From: Nitrospirota bacterium
GTDB lineage: Bacteria > Nitrospirota > Thermodesulfovibrionia > UBA6902 > JAJYJJ01
Direction: 5' to 3'
Length of the DNA: 64,000 nt
Assembly: GCA_021789595.1 (NCBI GenBank)
Contig: JAJYJJ010000010.1
Location: 1-64,000, forward strand
The notes under the pieces were generated by a model. It searched no databases. It saw nothing but the letters and a program-made list of their open reading frames with translations, and was not told the origin of the DNA. How positions within the stretch are numbered: the stretch's first letter is position 1; every line of letters begins with the position of its first letter. This document shows positions 1 through 7,925 of this stretch, one piece after another. A program made the position numbers and the translations under genes.

Positions 1-76
1 GCATAGCGCAAAGATTTTGAATAAACCGACAAAGGCAGTGGATGCATGGTATCCCATAAGAGAAGATTACTTATAA
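1..76 (+). CDS. Cupin-domain protein, 3' end only
   Basis: Only the last 24 codons are inside the window, in the frame starting at base 2 and ending with TAA at 74-76. The visible tail ends in the motif K-A-V-D-A-W-Y-P-I-R-E-D-Y, nearly identical in protein and DNA to the end of the complete cupin at 11755-12078. By that homology this is the C-terminal beta-strand of a small single-domain cupin. The two copies are probably paralogous duplicates at the edges of the accessory block. Nothing can be said about its metal ligands, which lie upstream of the window. Confidence 0.75.
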   Translation, partial: HSAKILNKPTKAVDAWYPIREDYL

Positions 77-89
77 AGGAAGGTAACTC

Positions 90-641
90 ATGAAAAAGGC
101 ATTATTGGTTATTGATGTTCAGAATGAATATTTCACAGGCAAGCTGCCGGTGTCCTATCCGGCAGGAAGCCTTGAGAATATCCTGAAGGCGATGGATGCT
201 GCAAATGAATATGGCATTCCGGTAATCGTTATTCAACACACTGCTAAGGCAGCAGACTCTCCTGTCTTTAGGAAGGGACGCCCTGAATGGGAGCTTCATC
301 CTGAGATTGCAAAGCGTCCATATGACATTTTAATAGAAAAGAACTTACCTGGAAGTTTTACCGGCACAATACTGGAATCATGGCTCAGAGAAAGGGATAT
401 TGATACTGTCATAATTTCAGGATACATGACACAGATGTGCTGCGATACTACAGCAAGACAGACATTTCACCTGGGGTTCAATGTAGAGTTTCTTTCCGAT
501 GCCACAGGGACTCTTTCTTTCACAAACAATGCAGGCACTGTCACAGATGAGGAGCTTCACAGGGTAATATTGGTAACCCAGGCTATGCGGTTCAGCAAGG
601 TTATGAAAACCTCGGAGTGGATAAAAAGTCTTAAAGGCTGA
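90..641 (+). CDS. Isochorismatase-family cysteine hydrolase
   Basis: A 183-residue cysteine hydrolase of the isochorismatase/nicotinamidase fold. The expected triad is visible: Asp9 in the first strand (VIDVQNEYF), Lys84 and a cysteine at 117/118 in the strand-turn segment [10 protein letters not shown]. The length is normal for the single-domain family. The family hydrolyses amide or ether bonds (nicotinamide, isochorismate, ureidoacrylate, carbamates), and the substrate cannot be fixed from sequence. It starts 13 bases after the upstream cupin gene behind an AAGG-type ribosome site, so the two may be cotranscribed. A second, only distantly similar member is at 22736. Confidence 0.85.
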   Translation: MKKALLVIDVQNEYFTGKLPVSYPAGSLENILKAMDAANEYGIPVIVIQHTAKAADSPVFRKGRPEWELHPEIAKRPYDILIEKNLPGSFTGTILESWLRERDIDTVIISGYMTQMCCDTTARQTFHLGFNVEFLSDATGTLSFTNNAGTVTDEELHRVILVTQAMRFSKVMKTSEWIKSLKG

Positions 642-690
642 TGAATTTATACCGGCTGCTTTGTTTAATGCTCAAAAGGACCGAGATTTG

Positions 691-726
691 TTGACATTTT
701 TGTATCCAATTTGTAGACTTATTGTA
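691..726 (+). promoter_or_regulatory. Promoter and phased TTGTA repeats of the toxin-antitoxin operon
   Basis: TTGACA (691-696), a 17-base spacer and TAGACT (714-719) form a good sigma-70 promoter. Overlapping it are three TTGTA direct repeats starting at 700, 711 and 722, spaced exactly 11 bases apart, about one helical turn. They are well placed to act as an autoregulatory operator for the antitoxin or toxin-antitoxin complex. The promoter match is seen directly and the operator role is inferred. Confidence 0.55.
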
Positions 727-748
727 GGACGATTAATGGAGGATGAAA

Positions 749-1036
749 ATGAAATTTGTAACTGTAAGGGATTTCAGGCTGAGGCCTGGCAGTGTATGGA
801 GAAATCTCGAAAAAGAAGAAGATGTTGTAATCACCTCAAAAGGCAAACCCATTGCCATTCTCACAGGCACCAGCGATGTCACCTTTGACGAGACCATCAG
901 TGCCATCCGGCGCTCAAAGGCAGAGCTTTCAGTCTCAAGGATGAGAAAATTAGCGATAAAGAAGGGTTTGTCGGGCATCTCAGAAGAGGAAATTGATGCT
1001 GAAATAAAAGCGGTGCGGAAGGCAAGACGCCGGTGA
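749..1036 (+). CDS. Phd/YefM-type antitoxin
   Basis: A basic protein of 95 residues with an N-terminal Phd/YefM-like fold: a short strand, a helix and the segment VVITSKGKPIAIL typical of these antitoxins. The C-terminal part is charged and helical, as expected for the toxin-neutralising tail. The start at 749 is preferred over the in-frame ATG at 743 because GGAGG (738-742) then sits 6 bases upstream. Its stop overlaps the GTG start of the PIN toxin (GTGA), so the two are translationally coupled. It should repress its own promoter, where 11-base phased repeats are visible. Confidence 0.8.
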   Translation: MKFVTVRDFRLRPGSVWRNLEKEEDVVITSKGKPIAILTGTSDVTFDETISAIRRSKAELSVSRMRKLAIKKGLSGISEEEIDAEIKAVRKARRR

Positions 1037-1443
1037 TCGTAGTTTTAGACACAAACATCCTCGTCTCTGCCCTCATTACACCTTTTGGAAATGCCGCACG
1101 GATTCTTGACCTTGTGTTACGCGACGATATCCGCCTCCTTTACGATGACAGGATACTCTCTGAGTATCGGGAAGTGCTTTTAAGGCCGAAATTCGGATTC
1201 AAGACATCGTATGTGGATATATTGATAGATTATCTGGAAGCTGAGGGAATCAGGATAACGCCTTCCGTAATAAACGAACCCCTTGTTGATAAAGATGACA
1301 TCCCCTTTCTGGAAGTTGCAATAAGCGGAAAGGCAGATGCCCTTATTACAGGCAATAAACGCCATTTTAAAACAAGGACTGCAAAGAGGCTAAAAATAAT
1401 AAATCCTGAGGAGTTTCTGGAGATATGGGGTAAGTTTAAATGA
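1033..1443 (+). CDS. PIN-domain toxin (COG1569-type ribonuclease)
   Basis: A 136-residue PIN-domain protein of the 'putative toxin-antitoxin system toxin component, PIN family'. Acidic metal-binding residues visible are Asp6 (VVLDTNILVSAL), Glu44 (LSEYREVL), the Asp86-Asp89 cluster (DKDDIPFLEVA) and Asp102 (ADALITGN). PIN toxins cleave RNA, often tRNA or rRNA, with Mg2+. It begins with GTG overlapping the antitoxin stop. The usual TGD near the end reads TGN here, which is also common in this subgroup. The role as toxin rests on family and gene order. Confidence 0.85.
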   Translation: MIVVLDTNILVSALITPFGNAARILDLVLRDDIRLLYDDRILSEYREVLLRPKFGFKTSYVDILIDYLEAEGIRITPSVINEPLVDKDDIPFLEVAISGKADALITGNKRHFKTRTAKRLKIINPEEFLEIWGKFK

Positions 1444-1448
1444 TGTGA

Positions 1449-1919
1449 TTATCTTTTCAGGTTAGAACTAATCATTAACAGTGTGATACCGTCTGCAAGG
1501 AGTAAGAGGTTAAGGGTTGCGCTTATTCCATGCAGTTTCCTGAATTTCTTCCTTAAAGGTGATTCCTCAAGGATAGACTCAAACGATTTGATCTCCCTTT
1601 TAACCTCCCTGATCTCTGGATGGAGCTTAAAGCACAAAAAGATATTGATAACAACAGCCGCCCCTATGAGGAAAAGCGATGCCTTATATGCAAAGGCATT
1701 CCTGTCGAGAGCAAATATAATAATGAGGAGACCTGCCAGCACAGAGAGTATAAGGTTATACGGAAAATAAACAGGAAACAACTTACCCACAATCTCACCG
1801 GCAGTGTCCCTCCCGAAGGACCTGAATATAACAGGGGTGATAATAAATGTAAAGATAGATATTCCGCCAACCCAGAGGGCGATGACCAGGTTGTATAGAA
1901 AATATCCCGTTATTTTCAT
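1449..1919 (-). CDS. DUF4149-family membrane protein
   Basis: A 156-residue integral membrane protein with four hydrophobic segments (about 4-28, 48-70, 75-97 and 130-150) and a charged cytoplasmic loop of Glu/Lys/Arg. It fits the DUF4149/TMEM205-like family of short four-helix proteins of unknown function. It converges on the toxin gene with only a 5-base gap. It lies downstream of the HxlR gene on the same strand, 52 bases away, so it may be cotranscribed with that regulator. Confidence 0.7.
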   Translation of the reverse strand: MKITGYFLYNLVIALWVGGISIFTFIITPVIFRSFGRDTAGEIVGKLFPVYFPYNLILSVLAGLLIIIFALDRNAFAYKASLFLIGAAVVINIFLCFKLHPEIREVKREIKSFESILEESPLRKKFRKLHGISATLNLLLLADGITLLMISSNLKR

Positions 1920-1971
1920 GACGAATTATTTTAACGTAATCCGATATTTTTAGACTACATATAAGTTTGAC

Positions 1972-2280
1972 TTATTTTATTCTGCAGCTTTCACCCCACT
2001 CCTTAATGCTTTTAATAATCGCACCGAGGCTCTTGCCCCTTTTGGTCAGACTGTATTCAACTCTCGGAGGCACCTCCGGATAAACTCTTCTTTCAACAAT
2101 GCCCTTTTTCTCTAAATATCGCAACCTGGTAGATAATGTTTTAGGGCTGACTCCTTCCAGAGACTTCCTTAGTTCACCAAATCTCTTCTTCCCTGAAAGA
2201 AGGTCCCTTAGTATCAAAATCGTCCATTTACTTCCAAGAATTTTTAATGCCTTTTCAACAGGGCATGTCTCTCCATCCAT
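1972..2280 (-). CDS. HxlR-family transcriptional regulator
   Basis: A 102-residue winged-helix regulator of the HxlR/DUF24 type. The family hallmarks are visible: a Cys near the N-terminus (residue 6, CPVEKAL), the segment LGSKWTILILRDLL, the recognition region GVSPKTLSTRLRYLEKKGIV and the wing RVYPEVPPRVEYSLTKRG. In related regulators (YodB, HypR, QorR) the N-terminal Cys senses quinones, aldehydes or other electrophiles. It is divergent from the ferredoxin-nitroreductase gene, and the shared intergenic region carries a clear inverted repeat. It probably controls the nitroreductase/OYE operon and itself. Confidence 0.9.
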   Translation of the reverse strand: MDGETCPVEKALKILGSKWTILILRDLLSGKKRFGELRKSLEGVSPKTLSTRLRYLEKKGIVERRVYPEVPPRVEYSLTKRGKSLGAIIKSIKEWGESCRIK

Positions 2281-2333
2281 GATAAACCTCCAATAGTTTA
2301 CTTTTTGAAACTGTATAACCTAAATGTAACTAC

Positions 2334-2369
2334 TTGACAAAGTATACTGATGCTGATATTGTTTGTCAA
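2334..2369 (+). promoter_or_regulatory. Promoter and probable HxlR operator
   Basis: TTGACA (2334-2339), a 17-base spacer and TATTGT (2357-2362) form a strong promoter pointing at the nitroreductase gene. Superimposed are an 8-base perfect inverted repeat, TTGACAAA (2334-2341) and TTTGTCAA (2362-2369), and inside it the 8-base palindrome AGTATACT (2341-2348). HxlR-family operators known from Bacillus contain similar TA(G/C)T...A(G/C)TA cores. A dimer bound here would cover both promoter elements, which predicts repression. The binding assignment is inferred. Confidence 0.6.
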
Positions 2370-2409
2370 TATTAACCCCAAAAGAGGGACAAGAAAGGAG
2401 GAAGAAGTC

Positions 2410-3246
2410 ATGAGCCTGTTTGTAGTAGATAGCGAGAAATGCAAGCGTGATGGTATCTGTGTAGCGGAATGTCCTTTGCAATTAATCGAACTGACGGACA
2501 GGAAGTCAGTCCCCATTCCCATTAACGGGGCCGATGAGATGTGTATTAATTGCGGACATTGTGTTGCCGTCTGCCCACACGGAGCCATGTCTCTTGCGAC
2601 CATGAAATCAGAGGAGTGCACACCTGTGCAGAAGGATTTACTCCCAGGCCCGGAACAAATTGAGCACTTAATGCGGTCTCGCAGATCCATTCGCACTTAC
2701 GAGGACAGGTCTGTAGAGCGTGAGGTCATAGCCAAACTGATAGATGTCGCCCGATATGCCCCCACCGCCATCAACACTCAATTGGTCAGGTGGCTGGTCA
2801 TAAACAATAAGGATGAGATCAGGCGGTTGGCTGGAATTATCATCGACTGGATTAGACATTTACTTAGAGAACAGAACCCTTTTGCAGGCAGGTATCGTTT
2901 AGACCGCGTTGTGGCTGCCTGGGAGTCGGGAGATGACAGGGTCTGCCGCAGTGCGCCTGCCCTCATTGTTACCCATGCCCCAAAAGACTATCCTACTGCC
3001 GCAACCGACTGTGCCATAGCACTTACCTACTTTGAATTGGCAGCTTCGGTCTTTGGCCTTGGCGCCTGCTGGGCAGGATTCGTTTATTTAGTTGCAAACC
3101 AGTTAGTTGCAAACCAATGGCCACCATTGCAGCAGGCCCTCGGACTGCCCGAAGGAGATACATGTTTAGCAATGATGGTCGGCTATCCAAAATACCGCTA
3201 CCACCGGATTCCACAGCGTAATGGGGCTATGGTTGAGTGGCGGTAA
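2410..3246 (+). CDS. Nitroreductase with N-terminal 2[4Fe-4S] ferredoxin domain
   Basis: A 278-residue fusion. Residues 1-60 form a bacterial ferredoxin with cysteine clusters C-x5-C-x3-C-P and C-I-N-C-G-H-C-V-A-V-C-P. The remainder is an FMN nitroreductase fold starting at SRRSIRTYEDRSVE and running through an APTAIN substrate loop and a GLGACWAGF segment. Such fusions can pass electrons from ferredoxin-level donors to FMN for reduction of nitro groups, quinones or enones. The start at 2410 is chosen because an AAGGAGGAAG ribosome site precedes it; an upstream in-frame ATG at 2350 lies inside the promoter. It heads the operon running to at least 7.9 kb. Confidence 0.9.
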   Translation: MSLFVVDSEKCKRDGICVAECPLQLIELTDRKSVPIPINGADEMCINCGHCVAVCPHGAMSLATMKSEECTPVQKDLLPGPEQIEHLMRSRRSIRTYEDRSVEREVIAKLIDVARYAPTAINTQLVRWLVINNKDEIRRLAGIIIDWIRHLLREQNPFAGRYRLDRVVAAWESGDDRVCRSAPALIVTHAPKDYPTAATDCAIALTYFELAASVFGLGACWAGFVYLVANQLVANQWPPLQQALGLPEGDTCLAMMVGYPKYRYHRIPQRNGAMVEWR

Positions 3247-3272
3247 TATTAAAATGAGAAGGAGGAGTAACG

Positions 3273-4376
3273 ATGAGCGAACTTTTTCAGAGAGCATTTA
3301 TAGGAAACATGGAGATGAGAAACCATTTTGTAAGGTCGGCCACATGGGAAGGGATGGTTGGAGAAAACGGTGAAGTAACCGAACCGTTAATTGAAATTTA
3401 CAGAGACCTTGCAAAAGGCGGCGTCGGTTTTATACTTACCGGCTATTCATTTGTCACTAAAAAGGGCAAGGCGCTTTTTGGCAAGCTCGGGGCTGACAAC
3501 GATGCCTTAATCCCCGGCCTTAAACGCCTTACAAATGCAGTCCATGAGCATGGTGGTAAAATTGTACTGCAAATTGCCCATGGCAGCTCGCAGGGCATGT
3601 TTGATACCGGCATGCCGCTTGAAGCTCCGTCTGCTATGAAAGAGAGGGCAACCGGCAATATGCCTTTTGAGATGAGTGCGGATGATATAAAACGTGTTAT
3701 AAATGAATTTGCAGAGGGGGCAAGAAGGGCAAAAGAGGCAGGATTTGATGGTGTGGAGATACACGCTGCTCATGGCTATCTGCTTTCGCAGTTCCTCTCT
3801 CCTTATTCGAATAAACGTACAGATGCGTATGGTGGTTCAATTGAGAACAGGGCAAGGATAATCTTCGAGATATACGATGCTGTAAGAGGAAAAGTCGGCA
3901 GGGACTATCCTGTGATGGTAAAGATAAATTCATCGGACTTTGACGGAGGAGCCGGACTTGCACCTGATGATTCTTTGTGGGTTTGCAAAAAGTTATCAGA
4001 TATGGGTATCGATGCCATTGAATTAAGCGGTGGAATATTTGCATCAGGGGAGCTTATGCCTGCGAGAGCCGGGATTAACAGTCCTGAAAAGGAGGCGTAT
4101 TTCAGGGATTATGCAGGGCAATTCAGGCCTCATTTGAAATGTCCTCTAATCCTCGTTGGCGGCCTCCGTTCGCTTGATGTAATGGAGAGTATTTATCGCA
4201 ATGGAGCAGCGCAATTCTTCAGCATTTCCAGACCTCTTATATCAGAGCCGGGTCTTATAAAGAGATGGCAGTCTGGCGACAGAAAGAAGGCGAGATGCAT
4301 ATCGTGCAATAAATGCTTTGGCGCTGCTATTAATGAAAGGAAGTTTTACTGTGTAGCTTTCAATCAAAAAAGTTGA
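3273..4376 (+). CDS. Old Yellow Enzyme family NADH:flavin oxidoreductase
   Basis: A 367-residue TIM-barrel FMN enzyme of the Old Yellow Enzyme family. Visible features are the N-terminal NHFVRSATWEGM strand, HGGKIVLQIAHG, the active-site region DGVEIHAAHGYLLSQFLSP and SPYSNKRTDAYGGSIENRARI. Near the C-terminus is a CISCNKC cysteine cluster like that which binds 4Fe-4S in the longer 2,4-dienoyl-CoA reductase type. The NAD-binding domain of those longer enzymes is absent. The family reduces activated C=C bonds of enones or enoates. A GGAGG site at 3261-3265 precedes the start; it follows the nitroreductase by 26 bases. Confidence 0.9.
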   Translation: MSELFQRAFIGNMEMRNHFVRSATWEGMVGENGEVTEPLIEIYRDLAKGGVGFILTGYSFVTKKGKALFGKLGADNDALIPGLKRLTNAVHEHGGKIVLQIAHGSSQGMFDTGMPLEAPSAMKERATGNMPFEMSADDIKRVINEFAEGARRAKEAGFDGVEIHAAHGYLLSQFLSPYSNKRTDAYGGSIENRARIIFEIYDAVRGKVGRDYPVMVKINSSDFDGGAGLAPDDSLWVCKKLSDMGIDAIELSGGIFASGELMPARAGINSPEKEAYFRDYAGQFRPHLKCPLILVGGLRSLDVMESIYRNGAAQFFSISRPLISEPGLIKRWQSGDRKKARCISCNKCFGAAINERKFYCVAFNQKS

Positions 4377-4410
4377 TAATTGAAACTGGGCCGTCCCGTA
4401 TTACCAATAC

Positions 4411-4485
4411 ATGGGAGAGAGGGAAAGCTTGATTGAATGGTGCAAAAAGGCAACTGTTACCGGAGAGATTAAGAAGTATATGTAA
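4411..4485 (+). other. Short open frame, possible gene remnant
   Basis: The 136-base gap between the OYE and flavoprotein genes contains an open frame of 24 codons (ATG at 4411, TAA at 4483). It is open upstream to 4384. The peptide is charged and ends in T-G-E-I-K-K-Y-M, which resembles the C-terminal tails of FMN-reductase-like proteins, such as the G-E-I-K-K segment downstream of the TGA in the gene at 7926. No ribosome site is evident. It may be the last piece of a deleted flavoprotein gene or chance. Confidence 0.2.
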
Positions 4486-4512
4486 TTCTTTTGAAAGAAA
4501 TAGGAGGATATC

Positions 4513-5103
4513 ATGGGTAAGAAAATTATGGTTCTCAGTGGAAGTCCAAGAAAAAACGGGAATACGAATACTGTTGTAGGATGGTTCATTGAAGGGGCAA
4601 GGGATGCAGGAGCAGTTGTGGAATTGATAGATGTAGCGAGCTTAAAAAGTAAATTTAACGGCTGTATCGCATGCCTCGGCTGTCAGAAGTCAGACAAATT
4701 TGAATGTGCGGTTGACGATGAAATCAAGCCGGTTCTTGCAAGGATACCGGAGAAGGATGTGCTCGTCTTTACTACGCCGGTATATTTTTACGGGCCGAGC
4801 GCCCAGTTGAAATTGGCTATGGACAGGATGTATTCCCTTGCTAAATTTAATCCGCACACGGGTGAAATATCTCACCCACTTGGACATCTCACCCTCGGAC
4901 TGATCTCTACCGGAGGCGGAGATGTTAACAGAGGGCTGCATATCGTTGAGCAGACTTTTTCAACCCTTGCGACTTCTATCGGCTCCAAGCTGGAATCACT
5001 CCTCGTCCCCTTTGCATCAATGTATTCCGATGATATAAAACACAATGGTGAGCTTCGCGAAAAGGCAATGGCCTTTGGACATAAGCTTTCTGTTACTGAG
5101 TAG
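4513..5103 (+). CDS. NADPH-dependent FMN reductase / iron-sulfur flavoprotein
   Basis: A 196-residue flavodoxin-fold protein with the FMN phosphate loop GSPRKNGNTNT (residues 10-20), the cysteine-rich segment GCIACLGCQKSDKFEC and the flavin-contacting FTTPVYFYGPSAQLKLAMDR. The cysteine spacing (C-x2-C-x2-C then C) is that of archaeal and bacterial Isf-type iron-sulfur flavoproteins, which carry FMN and a 4Fe-4S cluster in electron transfer. GGAGG lies 7 bases before ATG. It sits between an OYE and a nitroreductase, so a shared role in low-potential flavin chemistry is likely. Confidence 0.85.
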   Translation: MGKKIMVLSGSPRKNGNTNTVVGWFIEGARDAGAVVELIDVASLKSKFNGCIACLGCQKSDKFECAVDDEIKPVLARIPEKDVLVFTTPVYFYGPSAQLKLAMDRMYSLAKFNPHTGEISHPLGHLTLGLISTGGGDVNRGLHIVEQTFSTLATSIGSKLESLLVPFASMYSDDIKHNGELREKAMAFGHKLSVTE

Positions 5104-5133
5104 AAATCGTAATAAATTACAAAGGAGGCGGTT

Positions 5134-5703
5134 ATGGACATTTTTGAAGCAATCAGAACAAGGAGAAGCATTCGCAGGTTCATTGATAGACCTGTGGAGG
5201 AGGAAAAAATCAAGGCGATACTTGAGGCCATTCGCATGTCCCCATCATGGGCAAATCTACAGTGTTGGAGATTTATAGTCGTTAAAGACCCTACTACCAG
5301 AGAAAAGATTAGCGAACTATCCTATGTGGAGTCCTTCTTTGTACCAAAGGGTTATAAAGTAAATCCTTCAAAGAAAGGACTTGCTGAAGCGCCGGTTGTA
5401 ATCGTTGCCTGTGCCGACCCCTCCCAATCCGGAGTCCTCTGGGAGCAACACTATTACATGACTGACATGGGTATTGCCGCCCAGAATCTCATGCTTGCTG
5501 CGCGCGGACTTGGACTCGGCACTGTTTTTGTGGGAGTGTTCGATGAGGAAAAACTCCGCAATCTCCTTAATATCCCTTCAAACATCCGCATTGTGGGACT
5601 TTTCCCCATCGGCTATCCTCAAGAAGAAAAGAAGGAAGGGCCATCGAGAAAGCCGCTTAATGAGATTGCCTTTTTTGAAAAATGGGGAGAATTAAATAGA
5701 TGA
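5134..5703 (+). CDS. Nitroreductase-family FMN protein
   Basis: A 189-residue single-domain nitroreductase. It begins [15 protein letters not shown], the FMN-phosphate-binding arginine segment, followed by [17 protein letters not shown] (substrate/FMN loop) and [14 protein letters not shown]. There is no Fe-S domain, unlike the gene at 2410. AAAGGAGG is 6 bases upstream of ATG. It overlaps the next gene's upstream region and probably belongs to the same operon. The family reduces nitroaromatics, quinones or flavins, or acts in dehalogenation; the substrate is not predictable. Confidence 0.88.
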   Translation: MDIFEAIRTRRSIRRFIDRPVEEEKIKAILEAIRMSPSWANLQCWRFIVVKDPTTREKISELSYVESFFVPKGYKVNPSKKGLAEAPVVIVACADPSQSGVLWEQHYYMTDMGIAAQNLMLAARGLGLGTVFVGVFDEEKLRNLLNIPSNIRIVGLFPIGYPQEEKKEGPSRKPLNEIAFFEKWGELNR

Positions 5704-5714
5704 GGAGGATGACA

Positions 5715-6119
5715 ATGGAGCATGATCGTTATCAACGGGGATGGGAAAAACTGAAGAAAATAGACGGCGAGGCCGGAGAAAGGGTAATAGAAAGCCTAAA
5801 AGATATTGCGCCTGATTTAGGCCGTTACACTATTGAATTTCCCTTCGGTGATATTTATTCGCGACCTGGACTGGACCTGAAATCAAGGGAGATTGCCACT
5901 GTAGCAGCGCTTACTGCCTTGGGGAATGCTGCACCACAGTTAAAAGTTCATATTAATGCGGCTTTGAATGTAGGTTGCACCCGTGAGGAAATTGTAGAGG
6001 TTATCATGCAGATGACTGTATACGCAGGTTTTCCTGCAGCATTAAATGGCATGTTTGCGGCTAAAGAGGTCTTTAAAGAAAGGGACGGGAAAGTACCGCG
6101 AAGGTACTTAAAGTGGTAA
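5715..6119 (+). CDS. Carboxymuconolactone decarboxylase (CMD)-family protein
   Basis: A 134-residue all-helical protein of the CMD/AhpD-like family. The segment [55 protein letters not shown], given here in part only as [17 protein letters not shown], matches gamma-carboxymuconolactone decarboxylase. One Cys (GCTREE) is present, not the CxxC of AhpD peroxidases. The start at 5715 is preferred because GAGGAGG (5702-5708) lies 6 bases before it. In detoxification operons these proteins are often of unknown activity. Its stop region overlaps the next gene by 7 bases. Confidence 0.85.
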   Translation: MEHDRYQRGWEKLKKIDGEAGERVIESLKDIAPDLGRYTIEFPFGDIYSRPGLDLKSREIATVAALTALGNAAPQLKVHINAALNVGCTREEIVEVIMQMTVYAGFPAALNGMFAAKEVFKERDGKVPRRYLKW

Positions 6120-6460
6120 TAAGGATATACCTCAATCCAGCGGAACTGGATAAAACGATTGACTTTTATGAAAATATTTTTGGCGAAAAATGTCAGTTAC
6201 GTTTCAAATATTCTGAAGTTAAATTAGAACTTGCAATGGTGGGTTATGTTCTCCTCATTGCAGGCTCGGATGAGGCTCTCAAGCCATTCAGAAATACACA
6301 GGCGACATTTCTCGTTGATTCACTGAATGACTTCAAAGACAAACTTGTGCACCATGGTGCAGTGATATTGAAAGAACCCCAAAATGTCCCCACAGGAATA
6401 AATATGCGGGTAAAGCATCCTGATGGAACAATCATTGAATATGTCGAACACACCTGTTAA
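6113..6460 (+). CDS. VOC / glyoxalase-fold protein
   Basis: A 115-residue vicinal-oxygen-chelate protein. It has the beta-alpha-beta-beta-beta pattern: an initial strand, a helix [16 protein letters not shown], and a terminal [11 protein letters not shown] strand that supplies the usual metal-ligand Glu. It starts with GTG overlapping the end of the CMD gene. Family members include glyoxalases, fosfomycin resistance proteins and extradiol dioxygenases, and many are uncharacterised. The operon context (nitroreductases, OYE) suggests handling of reactive carbonyl or aromatic compounds; that is inference. Confidence 0.8.
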   Translation: MVIRIYLNPAELDKTIDFYENIFGEKCQLRFKYSEVKLELAMVGYVLLIAGSDEALKPFRNTQATFLVDSLNDFKDKLVHHGAVILKEPQNVPTGINMRVKHPDGTIIEYVEHTC

Positions 6461-6474
6461 ATTAAAGGAGTCAT

Positions 6475-6942
6475 ATGATGCCTGAACAGATACCTATCAC
6501 GGGTAATGAAGATAAAGAAAGTTTGAGCGGCCCTCTCCTTGCCCTTGTAGAATTCTACGACGCCTTTAATAACCGAGATATGGATAAGATGTCAAAGAAC
6601 TGGGCTCAAACAGATGAAATTGCTATGGATAATCCCCTCGGTGGAATTAAACGTGGATGGGAAGAAATCAGGGCGGTATATGAACGAATTTTCACCGGTC
6701 CTGCAAAAGTCTATGTGGAATTCTACGATTATATCATTCACGAAGCCGGAGAAATATTTTATGCAGTCGGCAGGGAGCGTGGTGAATTCCGCATCGGTGA
6801 CAATATTGTCAAACTGGCAATAAGGACTACCAGAATCTTCAAATTATTTGACGGACAGTGGCTGCAGGTTCATCATCACGGTTCAATTGATGATCCAACA
6901 CTTTTGGCTCGCTATCAGACAGCGGTCAGAAATAATGCATAA
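6475..6942 (+). CDS. SnoaL-like / nuclear transport factor 2 fold protein
   Basis: A 155-residue protein of the NTF2/SnoaL-like (DUF4440-type) fold. It opens with a helix LLALVEFYDAFNNRDMDKM, then WAQTDEIAMDNPLGGIKRGWEEIRAVYERIF and strands ending in WLQVHHHGSIDDP. The fold occurs in polyketide cyclases, ketosteroid isomerases and many stress proteins (YybH type). AAAGGAG is 7 bases before ATGATG. It lies in the accessory operon 15 bases after the VOC gene. The activity cannot be assigned. Confidence 0.8.
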   Translation: MMPEQIPITGNEDKESLSGPLLALVEFYDAFNNRDMDKMSKNWAQTDEIAMDNPLGGIKRGWEEIRAVYERIFTGPAKVYVEFYDYIIHEAGEIFYAVGRERGEFRIGDNIVKLAIRTTRIFKLFDGQWLQVHHHGSIDDPTLLARYQTAVRNNA

Positions 6943-6965
6943 ACAAATACAAAGGAGGAATCAAA

Positions 6966-7885
6966 ATGAAAAAGTACAGCAGCATCAAATGGCTGGCAGT
7001 ATTGGTTTTTATAGTTTATGCCGTATTATGCGGAGATGTATTTGCTGCAGAGAAGCTGACAAAGATAGCCGACAATGTTTACTCATATGTTGACACAAAA
7101 AACAGTTCTCCACAAAACAGCTTTGGTGCAAATGCGGGGATTATTATCGGCAGGGATGGAATCGCTGTCATTGATACCCTTACCTCTGCAAAGGAGGCTA
7201 AGAGGTTTATAAATAATATAAGGAAGATTTCAGATAAGCCGATAAAGTATGTCGTCAATACCCATTTCCATCTCGATCACACATTCGGTAATTCAGAATT
7301 CGCAAAGCTCGGGGCAGTAATCATTTCACAAATGAAGGACAATGCAAATTTACATAAAAATGGTGAATCAATCCTTAAAAATGCAGGCATGTATGGCCTT
7401 ACAGAAAGCGATATGGAAGGGACAACGATTGCGTATCCTCAACTAACTTTTAATGATAAATTGGAAATAGATTTGGGTGATCAGAAAGTTGAGCTTATTT
7501 ATCCCGGCCAGTCTCATACAGGCGGGAGCATACTCGTTTACCTGCCAGATAAAAAGATATTATTTGCAGGAGATGTCCTTTTTACTAATTACCATCCTTT
7601 TATCGCGGATGGAGATATAAAAAGCTGGGTGAAAGTTCTTGATTACATTATGAAGATGGATGTTGCGACGATTATCCCGGGCATGGGCCGGTTTCGAATA
7701 AAAAGGATATCACTGACATGAAGAACTATCTCATCGCATTTGATAAAAACGCAAAAAAATTAAGCGCAAAATCAAAGGATGTCGATCATATAGTAACTGA
7801 AATCAAAATGGAATTGCCTCCAAGGGCAGAGTTGGAGGGGATCATAAAAGCAAACATTCAGATGAAATATATTAAGAAACCATAG
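6966..7885 (+). pseudogene. Secreted metallo-beta-lactamase-fold hydrolase, frameshifted
   Basis: A signal peptide (residues 1-27, ending FAA) precedes a metallo-beta-lactamase fold with the zinc motif H-F-H-L-D-H in NTHFHLDHTFGN, a second His in GQSHTGGS and the Asp in LFAGDVLF. The reading frame breaks near 7681: the expected PGHGPV motif would continue if the GGG run had one more G. After that point a second frame stays open to TAG at 7883-7885 and encodes a charged helical tail normal for this SoxH/quinoprotein-like class. It is either a sequencing or assembly indel or a genuine recent inactivation. The protein would be about 306 residues if repaired. Confidence 0.8.
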
Positions 7886-7925
7886 TAACCGGAAAAATGA
7901 TTACACAGAAAAGAGCTGAATAAAT

